64,000 nt of DNA from Macquaria australasica (taxonomy: Eukaryota; Chordata; Actinopteri; Centrarchiformes; Percichthyidae), in the NCBI GenBank assembly GCA_005408345.1, contig SEMN01000538.1:62001-126000 (forward strand), written 5' to 3'. The notes beneath the pieces are model-generated. The model was given only the letters and a program-made list of their open reading frames with translations. It was not told the origin of the DNA and did not search any database. Below are positions 21,545-33,800 of this stretch, one piece after another. The translations under genes and the position numbers were made by a program. Positions within the stretch are counted from its first letter, which is position 1, and every line of letters starts with the position of its first letter.

Positions 21545-21808
21545 TTAGAGGCTTTTAGTGCTGTTGGTATGCAGTCCGGAGCGTGGGTGAGCCATTGTGC
21601 TGCTGCTGTTGTTGTTGTTGATGCTCCTGCTGCAGTTCTCCTTACCGCCCATAGAGGCCCTGCTCTCAAGGATATGGATCTTGCCTTGCTCCTCTTTCAT
21701 GAATAGGTCTACCAATAGAATCTTCTCCTTGAGGATCTGGACGCTGATGTCTTTAGGGATGTCTGGAATTAACCAGTCCACAATGTCGCTCATCAGCATC
21801 ACAACATT
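21545..21808 (-). CDS. ano1: ano1 last coding exon
   Basis: Eighty-seven codons and a stop. It starts NVVMLMSDIVDWLIPDIPKD (end of the last membrane segment) and then LLVDLFMKEEQGK. The tail is rich in Ser/Asn, including a run of four Asn, and ends NSTKSL. The tail is unlike mammalian ANO1, which is expected for this variable region. The acceptor is ttatcag. Confidence 0.93.
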   Translation of the reverse strand, partial: NVVMLMSDIVDWLIPDIPKDISVQILKEKILLVDLFMKEEQGKIHILESRASMGGKENCSRSINNNNSSSTMAHPRSGLHTNSTKSL

Positions 21809-24800
21809 CTGATAAAGATAAATGGAAGGGAATCATGTATTTTTTCTTTTTTCACCAATTAATTATAAAAATGAGCCATGTTGAAGTTATAGGTGATATG
21901 TGCCAAATCTGAGGTGATATGTTCACTTTTTCATAAAAGCATGAAACTTGGTGCACACTATTTTCTGCCATAACCGAATTATATATTTTGCATCATATCT
22001 CCTGAACCAAATTTGATATATATATATATTTCTATAACACAGAAAAGATGATGTCTGCCCTTATGTTTTGATGGTCAAGGATTACAATGATACCATATAC
22101 CTCACTCGATCCAGAACTTACAGCAAGGGACTGTAGAGGGACAGCAATGGAACTGTAAATGCTGGTCACTCCTTATTGGGTTAGGTGACCTCTGGAGCTC
22201 TCTTAAATAAGGTTGAGCCCAATTCTTAAAGGTTCTATGTGGAGTTTTCAGAAAGTCCTTGTTATTAATGACACTGGTGGTCGTTAAGTGAACTGCAGTC
22301 AGCATCCTGACTCCGTAGGCACGAGTGAGCATCCTGGGCATCGGCCAAAACAGTGATGTGACGTACGGGAGACTGAACATGATTTACAATCATGTTCCCT
22401 ATATTTCTATGTTCCTATATTTTATTTGAACCATTGGCTCCATGATACTAACTAGCTTGGTGTTTGCAAATTACTAAAGTTATGAAGCAACCAATGCCAG
22501 ATCCATGCCACGTAGCTAAGTTACAGCTAGCTGGCTAACCTTAGCTTAGGTTACAGTTAGCTAGTTGGCAGACCCTGCCTTACATCGCTCTTGGTTTGTA
22601 GAAAGGTTTGTATGCCAATTTACCAGCCAGATCAGCCCCAGGAATCTGGATGAATTATCTGATGTTATTCACTCAAGACAGTATTTTACTACGTTAGCTA
22701 GCTAGCAAGCAAGCTATGAAGACTTTACTCATTTTAAAAAGTTACTGTACAGGTACATCAATCCCAGAGTGTTTACATACCAAATATAATTAAATATTCA
22801 ATAAGGTATGTAATAATTCAATACAATTTCTAATAAATTCATATGAACAGTAACAGTCTGCATGTTTTCCCTTACCTGGAAAACAATGACAAAAGCCAGA
22901 CGGACAGCCAGGACTGCCCAGAATTCCTTGGAGATCTCATATGGAGTGGTTGACCAAGGAGGTTCTCTGTAATCCTTATACCTTTAGAGACAAAAATACA
23001 ATCTTTTGGTTTGGTTTTCAGTTCTGACATTTATTGATAAATCAGCAACTGATTGTTTTCTTCTTATGATTCCATAATAATTTAGTTCCAGGTTCAGAAG
23101 ATACATTGTTAAGACATTATATAGACACCCAGTTCTGACTAGGACGTTAATTTCATAATTTTCACTGATTTTAAAGTGGATCTTGGTGTCACGGTGGGAC
23201 ATCTTAACAATGTAATTAAGTTTTTGCATTAATGGCGATGACAGAGTCGTTGCAAGATTGTTTGTGTATATCAGGATTATCTTGTAAATTAGTAAGTTAA
23301 AACAATACGTCCGGGTCAGACAGGACATTGGGTAGACCATTTCAGAATGTGTAGCATATTAAGTTGTTAATCTGGACATGTATAAAGCTGCTTAATGCAC
23401 ATTGTACATAAACTTTAGCAGAACAGCTGAATAGGCCTGTATTGAGTATTTTGAGCTTTTGAATATTGGGTGTTGAGCACCTTAACCTTAGCTTCATTAA
23501 CGTTCCAAAATATTAAGCTGTAGGCTACATAAAGTTGATAGTTTTTACTTAACTTACAGTGATAACTGCGATAACTGTGTTGATCATTTCTACAGTAAAT
23601 AAATGTACCATGTAGTACGTATGTTGTATCATGACAGTAGCAGAAATAAGAAATGACCTGGAGATGGTAAATGTATTTTAATCAAAATGCAAAACAATTA
23701 TTAACACAAGCAGGCACTAAAGTTGTTTAACTGTCAACCAAACTGCAGTAGCAAGTCTGGTGCCCAATTGCTCTGGTGTGACTATGACAGATATTCACTT
23801 TGTGTGGATCCTGTGAATTAACGGCATCATCAGCCTTGGGGGAGGAAAGGCCACATTGAGTGGGCAAACGCATCCACTCTCAGAAGGGGGTGTTCCTTGC
23901 TCTCAGGGAGAACCAGAGAGGGCACTGAGCATTCTCCCTGCTCGTGAACAGGTCGACTGCAGACTGGCTAAAGCTCTGCCAGAGGAGAGGCTCAACTCGT
24001 CCTTGAACGTGCTGCCTCTGAACATTCTGTCTGCTCCCACATTGAGGGATCTGGGAATGTGCCGAGTTCTCGGGAACAAACCTGGCAATTGGCCCATGAC
24101 AGAATTTCCACCACCTTCATGTGAAGGTTGGGGGACCTTACACCTCACTGTAGTGTTGTCCATTCTCACCATTATATGATTGTTGCGCATTTGCAGAGCA
24201 AAATGGAGCAGCACCTTCTCAACCGCGGTGAGCTCCAGATGGTTGATGTGGCGGGCAGACTCCGGCCATGTCCCCCCATGCTGGATTGGCAGAGTGTCCC
24301 GCCCTGGGCCAGTCAGGGACACATCCATGAAAACCTGGATGTAATGGGGAACGCACCCTAGTTGCAACCTCTTGCGGAGGCAATGGGGAGAGGTGAGAAT
24401 CAGCCAGTTGTCTATGTAGGTCAGGATTCTCACCCCCTTTCAACAGCAGAATAATGCTTATCACTCCCTTCCTCAGGAGAGAATTTATTTCCCCCTCCAA
24501 TGCTGCTAGCTCGGCGGGGTTGGAAGGAGGTAGGTGGCAGAACTGCAGTGCATAACCCCTCCTCAGTATCCTGTCCAGTCAGGGGGAGATGCCAGCAGAG
24601 ATGCACCCACTCTGGTTAACCATCCATAAGTGTGTCGGTGGCTCCTCCTCTGAGAGGGTGGCCAGTTCCTTCTCCTCATACACCTGCTGGTCATCCTCCT
24701 CATCGTACTCATCCCAGGGCTTGGAACGTCACTGAGCCTCTGCCTTCTTTGACTGCACCGCCTGTTGCAGGCAAGGCAGGAGTCAGCCTCTGCCAGGTGT

Positions 24801-27800
24801 TGGCAGCCAAGGCAGAAGAAGCAGGCATCGTGGCCATCTGAGACCAGCAGTAGCGAGGAGCAGATAGTGCAAGGCTTGTTAATGGCAGAAGACATCTTGG
24901 TGACACCAGAGGGTGACTGTAGATTGCGAGTGAAGATCCTACTATAGTTGGCTGAGTGAAATAGGGAGATGAACAGTGGGTGCTCCTCATGTGTGTGGTT
25001 GCTGCCTCCTGATTGGGAGGTGAGCGCATAGATCTGTCTCAGGGTGGTGAGTCCATTAGAGGGCGTAGCATGTACATAGAACTACAGGCTAAAAAGCACT
25101 GAGTCTACTGGTCTGCCTACTCTATTACATGAATCTGATGAGCCCTATAACTCTCAAGCGCTCGCTTCAGTAGTCATTGGTGTACAGGCAGTAGTTTGGC
25201 ATGTATAGGAAGTGTCAAGGGTAGCGAGTATGTATGAGAGCTGGTATCAGCAGCATTAGAGTCGAGTATGCGAGTTTGTACTACTGAATGGTTGCAGAGT
25301 GAGCGCATACAGCGATGGTTAGCCCAGAGGGGAAAACCTGTATCAGTCACCACCTGCAATGCTTAAAGCAAGTTAACTTTGTCACACAGTACTGGAGTGA
25401 GTTTGTAACACTATTTAAGTTGGTTGTGATGCTTTCAGTTAGTTTGGCAATATATAAAAGCAGAGTAGGCCTTTTGTCCACATTAAGGTTACATTGGTTA
25501 CTGGTTACATTTATAAATGCAAAGTTTTCAAAATGGAGCTCTTCCAAAATGGCCTCCAGAGTGTGTAAATCTTAAATCTTAAAATGCTTGGTGTTTAAGT
25601 GTGTACTGGGTGAGCTTTTTCAAAATGGTGAAATAAGCTAGCTAGCTTCATTTTAAATGTTAAAATAGCCGAATACACAGCACAGCTGATGACATTAAGA
25701 TGGATTTAAATTGATTTTGACAGACAACATTGCGATTATAATTTTTTTTTTTCACTGCAGCATGACTGCTGGTTAACAGGTAGTATTTATAGACCGCAGT
25801 TGTTCTATTTCATACTCATTCAGTTGCCTGACAACAGAAAATAAAGAGCTAAGAACAACTATAAGGTGAATTTGGCTGTTTTAAAACACAGTTTAGATTA
25901 CCACAGAGCAGGTGGAGACTGAACAGAGGTGTAACGGGCTGGCACTCGGCAGAGTTACTGGCTGTATGTGTAGTCTCACAGAGTGTGTGGTAGCGAAGTG
26001 AAGACAACTTTCTGTCGTTAACTTTTTCTGTGATCATGCATTAAACGTCAATATAGCTGATGATACAGCACCTGTTGTCATTAACTTGGATTTGTGTTGA
26101 TTATGTTGATTGATTTCATTCAGTCCGCAATATTACTGTTGTCATTATTGTCTTTCTCTGTAGAACATCAACATTGGTCTCACTTGATTAATTATACCCA
26201 GTAACACATTTCGAATGACAGTGTTATATAGATTTTTGAAATGCTAAACATGATTTTATCATGAAATTGACAGTTGTGAACTGAGATTGATTTCCCACCT
26301 GCAGATCTCAACGGGGTAGCCAAGGTGCAACGGATCCATGGTTTCTTTGCCATCCTGGAAGTGGCTGACATTAAAGTAGGATAGCGTATGATTGACAAAT
26401 CCATGCATGGAGCCATCAGGGCTGTACATGTACTGGTAGACCATACGAGGGATGAAGTCTGAAGTGAAGGATATGACAAATGCCTAGGAATTGTGGTTGG
26501 GGAGGTGGTGGCAGGGGTGAGGGTTCAGAGATAAAGGACAGAAATGGGAGTTAGGCTAATGTGAATAAATATTTCATATTGCATGTGTAAACAAGACAGT
26601 GTGGAATATAACAACAAGCAGTGTCAACTTAAAATGAAACAATCCACTGGACTGTAGTAGTTAGGTTGAATATATTTTGGTTGAATGATCACTCATTTTA
26701 ATGTGTAATATGTCAGTATATCCCATGGCTGCTGACATTAACTTGTATTTGTGCAGACTTTGTCAGACGATGTTGCGGTCATAAAATATAGATTTGATTA
26801 GCAGCCAGCAGCCTGCTAGTCAACAGGTATTATTTATGAGCCGTGACCAAATCTATTTCAATCTATTTCTTACTTGCTCAGTTGTCTGACACCAGAAACA
26901 GAAAAAAAAACATGTATAAACTGTATATGATCACCTGCACTGTGTTTTAATGCAGCTCAATTCATGACATAGTTTATCTAATTTACATGTTTCTGGTGTC
27001 AGACAGCTAAGTTAAGCTTAAGCTAAGCAGTTCAATACTTGAATCTAATACTAATGGTGAGAATCTAAGAAGAGGTCTAATAAAAATCAAATGAGTCTGA
27101 TTTTAAAGAAGCTCAGTCGTATCGTGTGTTGTTTCTCTCAGGCTGTGACATGCTCTGATATAATCTCCTCTATTATGGTAAAGGTAAAGAACTTGCCTTC
27201 CCTTTACCCTTGGGTGGTATGTAGGAAAATGTTTACAGTTTGCACATGGATGTGAATGTAAACACCCTAAAGTTAAAGCTGAAATTCTGCACTATGTGCC
27301 TGTCACTGCATAGTTTCAAATGCAATGGAATGGAGTACAGAGCCAAAAAGTCCTACAGACCGCACAGTACATGAATTAGCATAAATGAATACATTCATGT
27401 TTTACTTACATTAATGATGACGGCCACTTTTGCTACCCCTCTTAGTATGTTGTACCATATACCTGTAGACATAACAATATGTATCAACTGTAGGATTTTA
27501 GAGATAAGACTGGTTTCTGTTTTCTACACTGAAGGAATATGTTTACAGGAACATTTTCAGCAACAACACTTCACCAAGATCTCACTGTATTCCTTCACTA
27601 TCGAGTACTTTCATGCATTTTATGCCTTTTTTTATAAGAACTACAGTATGTTGAATATAACCCACCAATGTCTTTGGCTCTTGCTGCCACTGGTCTTCGC
27701 AACTCAGTCACAAATTTTTTGGCATCAAGTCGTATTTCGATGATGTTGTTGAGCAGAGCAAAGAGCGGCGCCAGGGGGAAGGATGCCACGAACAATGTAA

Positions 27801-30800
27801 CAAAACCAAACTGGATGACTGGACACAGAAGAAGACAGAAGAATATATTAGAAAGTCATCACTACTAACTGTCAGCCTTATATCTATGATTAAATCCAGC
27901 CTAGACTGATGTAAATATACTTTAGTTACCAAAGCCCTATACAGTAGAGTAACAGTATATTATGGCACCTTTCTAAGTAATAAGAAATAAACAATAAATA
28001 AACAACAATTTCCAACACATAAACTAGGAATGTGCGGTGAGAATGTGTGAAAAATAAAGTGGGAGATGGAATATAAATAATAGAACAGTTTTAGTTTAGT
28101 TGTTTAGTTTGTTAATTTGTTAGGGTTGGTGTTTTTTAAACATTTTTTTTACTATTTTTTGCGGAGCACTTTGTAAAGTCTGTCCATATCAGTGCTATAA
28201 ACAAAATCACTGATTGTCTTTCTGATTCTAAATAATGATGATTGAGATATCACTGCTGGTGATGGTTTATAGGTACATGTGATGAATTAGTGGTACGGGC
28301 GCTATAAATACCCACAGCCGCGTGTAATGGTCAGGCGTAATGACAGCTGCTCTGGCATTATTGAAGAACCTCACTGATGTGGGACAATTGGTAAAATTTC
28401 ACTTCTCCTTGCTGATCTTTTAATTGACCAGTCTGATGACTGCTGGAGCAGGCAAATGTATTGCAAAGATGCAAAGGGGTAATTAAAGGTGTGTCTTAAC
28501 CCTAGTGCACGTACCCCCACTTCCACAAAGATTGAGCCGCTATCTTTCTTTAATTGTATTTCCCACTGTAACTGCATTTACATTGTTGGATTTACTTTGT
28601 GATATGATCAGTGGTGGGTATGTCTGCCTTGTTTCATTACTTAATATGGGAGTATTCCGCAGGGTTGCGGCATTTACATTGTTTCATTGTGATAGAGAGC
28701 AGAGGTCACGTTTAGCAGGTTTGCAGTGGAGATGTCTTTGCTAGATTTGTGTAACGGAAAAGGAGAGGATCACAGAGTCTTTTTTCAGCTTGCTTCATAT
28801 TGTCTTCACCATACTTGTGAGTGTTTAGCTTCTGTTTTGTGTAGTGCTGAGGACACAAAGTGGTGTGTGTGTGTGTGTCTGTGTAGGGATACTGTGTGTG
28901 TGGCACTGACTCATTTCCATGTATTCAGGTGTTAACCCAGCAAATGGTTCCAGGAAGTGGTCAGTTTCATATCTCTGCAGCTTCTTCTGTCTTTCTTCTT
29001 CTTGAAAAGCCCCTTGCTTTGACCGAATGTAGCGAATCAGCTTCTTCAGCTTGCTGAACACACACACACACACACACACACACACATTAAATGTGTGAAC
29101 ACACAAGCATGCACACACTTTCCCTCTTTCCTCTAGTGGTATGTAGCCATGCATGGTTTCTGTTTTACCAGCTGATTCACTTTCTAGAGACCATCTTTGA
29201 ATCCAACCACATGCTACCATTGGATCAACATTCCATAGTTAAGATAGCACATGAGCCAGTTCCATTCCATGAAAATTAAATGCGTATGTGTTATTTTTTC
29301 AAAACTAATCACTCTTCCAGAGAGCTGAATAATATAAGGGATACTCCAATTAGACAAGCATATACAGTATCTTTAATATTTAGGCCACTTTTCTGTTCAT
29401 TATTGCTAAACTGTGATATATAAGTGTCTGAAATTGCACATCATTTAGAAAGAAAGAAGCACTGTTCCATGTGCCTACAGGCTAGGGATGAATATAATGT
29501 ATTTGTTTAGTATTGGAGCCTTTGTTCTTAACTTGGAAGGTAACAGTGATTTGGGGGAGATTACTTCATGTTCAGGCCTTGTGTACTTCATGACAATGTG
29601 ATGTGTAATGATAATGATCAATTTAAAGTGATGCATACTTACGGTATTCCAATCTCAAAAAGGTTGTTCTGAATTAGCTGTTTTCCCAACATGGTGATAC
29701 TGAGCTGGATACACAGCTCCATCAGACAGCCTCCATGAGTACACTGTAAAACAGTCCAAAACTACAGTCCACAACAGCAAAAAGGCATTGTACTATAACA
29801 AGTAGACGTGAAGTAAAATGAGAACATATATGTAAGCACCTGGCTACATGCTGAGACTTTTTTTTGCAAACACATTTCTATCTTCTAGTGTGTGCTAGAC
29901 GAACCAAAAAATAAGATATTCTTTATGACTCTGTCTTGATCTTTGAACACAGGTGTGAAGGAGCTGGTGTAATTCCACTGCATATGCAATGGATGTTGAA
30001 CAGTTGGTGGTTTTTCCATTGTGCTGCTTTGTCAGTGTTTTCTCCCCTTTCTGGAGAACTTTGACAACCTCGCTTCATGTTATTCTAATACTTGAGTATG
30101 GAGGTTCCTTCTTGACTTTGGGAACATATATACTGTGATAAAAATTCTAAACCCAGGTACCACTATTCCAGAAACTTTTGGCCAATTCCTACAGCCTTCT
30201 CCAGGACCAGCTGTTATCACTTGACCAAAGTTCTGTACTTTCACATGAAACACATGACACCTGAGCAAGTTCCACCTGCTGAAGAAGGCTGTGGCATATG
30301 GCTAAGAGCTTCAGGAACCTTGAGTTTAGAATGTTATCCCAGTATTCCAAGTATGATCTAAATCAGCTCACAGCTTGCTGAGGAAAAATTAAGTTGTTTA
30401 AGTTAATTCGCACAGTATCAAAGGTTTTTTCTAAGTCTGAAAATACTGCTCTGCTCAAGCTACTTTACCTGGATCCAAACAACTTGGTGGTTGTTATTTT
30501 GGTGTCCAATGGTTTCCATAAAGAAACATCATCTTTTGATATGCTGAGTTATTGGCTATATTTGGGAGAAGACAAAATCATGGAGTGTTTGTAATAATTG
30601 TGGTAATTCTTCGTGGCATATTAGATTTACAGTCAGTAATCAAAAATCTTGCCAAAATGTTGTATGCTGTATCTTATAAGTAGCAAAAATATTAGATGAA
30701 TCAAGACCATTAAAGTATTAAAAGGATTATGTAAAACAATGATTACCCCTAACTCCAAACTCCCCAGGCAGCCAGCCAACAAGCACTGAGTGTACTGTCT

Positions 30801-33800
30801 GACACTGGTACACGGACAAATCTGGCCAGCCCGAATCCCCCAATATGTTTGGTATTTTTCACTGTACAGATAGTATCACCAGCAGTGGAGTCAAGTTGAG
30901 CAGTACAAGCAGTACAAGCCCAGAGGGAAAAACATGCCAGTCAGTCATCATCCACACTAGCTAAAGAAAGATACACTTTGTCACAGCACTCAGTTGAGTT
31001 TGTCACACTATTTAAGGTTGTAATGCTTCAATCTCATTGCTGGCAGCAGGGTCATAGCCAGCATTTACAGTAATACAATAACAATAACATCAGTAACATA
31101 TAATACCTCGGGAAATACTGCAGTATTATAGGTCTGAATTCAGCAGTACTCCACCCACCTAGAGAATTTTTTTGATTAACCACCAACCAAATTCTGGAGA
31201 AGCATTTGTTGTTGTTTTTTAAAGCCACAACATTTTGTATTTATTAGTTTCACTGTTCAATTAAGGTGTATTACACCTGAGAATGGTGGCTACAGCCCAG
31301 GCTGGTTGTTAATTTGTTAATATATAAAAGTTGACTAGTCGGGAGAAAGTGGGAGCTTCTGTCAGTGTCTCCAAGGCTGTGGCTATTTCGTGGAAGCAGT
31401 ATATAACACTGCAAACCCAGAGTACATACCAAACTCAAAAAAGTATTAGTAGAAAGGACTTGGTGGTTGGTTATTTCTTTAGCAGCACTAGGTGTATGTT
31501 TTATGAAACATCCAAGGTTTTTACATGATAATATAAACATTGTAAAATATGGGATTTATTTTTATTTCAGTTGCCAAAACTCTGTTCACCAAGGTAAGAG
31601 TGAACAATGTGAATGTCAACAAAGTGGAGTACAAGGGTCTTTAAAAGATTTTCTTTTCAGATCATTTGTAAAAGTGTAATCCTTACCTCTTCCATTCTGT
31701 AGGACTCAAACACATACAGGTAGCTGCCTGGTCTGCCTACCAGTCTAAAATGGGAAAAATGAATGCAAGTGTTAAGGGCAGATATAAAATGTTCTTCATC
31801 TTAAAACATGTTTTTATCATTTTCGCCATGTATTGAAATTGTTGTGGTTAATGATATTAGTTAGAGCTACAAAATTACACTTTAAAATATAATGAAGTTA
31901 CTAACCTTCCCCTGAAAAAAGCAATGTAGATGATGGGGGTGAAAGCATTGACAAACTTGAGAATGAAAGTCTTGAAGATGAGTCGTTCCTCAAAACTCCG
32001 GTCTGTTTTAGGAACCTCTAAAAATGAACAGACAATTTTCTTAGATTTTTTTGCTATTTGCAATGAAAAACAGGCAATACAGTTACTTCTGAACACAAAG
32101 CCATCCATCATCCAGCCACATGCTGCATTAAAATGATTTAATTCAATTCAATTCAGTTTTATTTATATAGCGCCATATCATAACAAAGTTATCTCAGGGC
32201 ACTTTTTCGAATAGAGCAAGTCTAGACCGACTCTTTATATTTACAGAGACCCAACAGTTCCCACCATGAGCAAGCACTATTCAATTCAATTCAGTTTTAT
32301 TTATATAGCGCCATATCATAACAAAGTTATCTCAGGGCACTTTTTCAACTTTTTCACTATGCGACAGTGGCAAGGAAAAACTCCCTTTTAACAGGTAGAA
32401 ACCTCGAGCAGAACCAGGCTCTAGGTGGGCGGTCATCTGCCTCGACCGGTTGGGTTGAAGGGGGAGGGGGGGGAGCGGGAGAGAGAGAGCAGGAAAATTT
32501 ACAAAATCAATAACAGTGTATGAGTGCCTTTGATGTATGAATATGGCATCATCCCATTATTATGATTATATTAGCCAAATCAGATATATTAATTGGTAGA
32601 TTGTCTAAATATAATCTAATGTGGTAAAACTCAAATACTAGGACACTATCAATCTTTAAAGATAACTAGACATGGATGTCATTCCAAAAAGGTTTACTTA
32701 CAGAACATGTAAAAAAAAAAAGATTTAAAAAGGTTTCTGTTTCCAATGTTTAGAAAGAGCACAGTTTGTATCCCAATCTGAATCTATTCTGTAACAAAAC
32801 CCAGGTAGGATGTGTTTCTTTAACTGTGGGGGCAACCGGCAAAGATAACTAACGAGTAAAGGTGTTTTTAGATATGAGGAATTAAACTCATAAGGATGAG
32901 CCTCAATTCTTGCCTCATAGTCAGCAAAAATGTTCTTCTTGATAACTCTAAAAAAATAGTCTTTTATCAACTTTTCTGTGGAACAAATTCAGCTCATTGA
33001 CCCTAAGGGTGGGTAAGGAACTGGGTCACTCTGTCATAGTACTTTAAAGTTTTATGTATTAAATGTAAAGAGCGAGAGGGATCACTCTACAGACCTTGTC
33101 GTAATCTTTTTGAAAATAATTATCCCAAATGTACGTAAGAGATCATTATGTGAAACAAACAAGCCATTCACATCCAATAAATCTGTTACAAAACCTAAGT
33201 TGTGAGAGAACCAGTCTGGTTTGAATAGGCACTTCTTGTTTAGTGTAATTACCCTATTGTTCCTCAAGTGGGAGTTGTGTGGAGGGAAATGATGGGAAAA
33301 TACCATTTTAGTAAAACGTAAGACCTGTTTGTGGAACATAGACAACAATACAGGTAGCTTTGGTCAGTGAAAGTTACACTTAAGAGGGAAGTTGACACCC
33401 ACTGATTTATCAAATAATTTGTTTTGTATGTGAAACCACACAGAATGTGGTTGGGAGAGACATTTCTTCATCTAGTTTTACCTCTTGTAGCGCTATGGAG
33501 TGGAGTTGCTTTTGCATGAGTGGGCCACCATTTTGTTTATCTTGTGCACGCACATGCATGAGCATGCACAAACGGACGCGATACACTTTCCTGCCAGTGG
33601 TTTCACACTATTCCACTAGCCAACAGGTGGCGGTAACACGCCAAAATATGCTGGGTTACCATTATGACAGTAGAAGACCAGAGATTTGCGAAACTATCAC
33701 GAGATATGTACACGTTGTTTATTCATTGTGCGCGTTGTTTGTCATTGTGTACCATTATCACAGAGCCACGAGAAGCATTGACATTTTGGTACATTACCAC

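Larger units (their letters stand above)
22982..26298 (-). other. ano1: ano1 intron with a DIRS-type element and a local repeat family
   Basis: 3.3 kb intron. The DIRS-type element fills 23620-25440. Two diverged copies of a local about 200-bp repeat lie at about 25640 and 26040. 22982-23600 shows nothing recognisable. Confidence 0.5.
32139..33480 (-). mobile_element. Chimeric retroposon (L1-like segment plus L2 3' tail), copy 2
   Basis: Reads right to left. An L1-clade-like C-terminal coding remnant (about 33480-32505) is joined to an L2 3' UTR and tail (32500-32139). The junction is the same as in the 19963-20690 copy, but this copy extends about 500 bp further in the 5' direction. The tail itself carries a nested tail insertion at 32281-32354. 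The 5' limit near 33480 is uncertain. Confidence 0.7.

Noticed and set aside
22984..23340. 118-codon minus-strand open frame in an ano1 intron
   Set aside because: It has no motif, low-complexity AT-driven composition, and sits wholly inside an intron.
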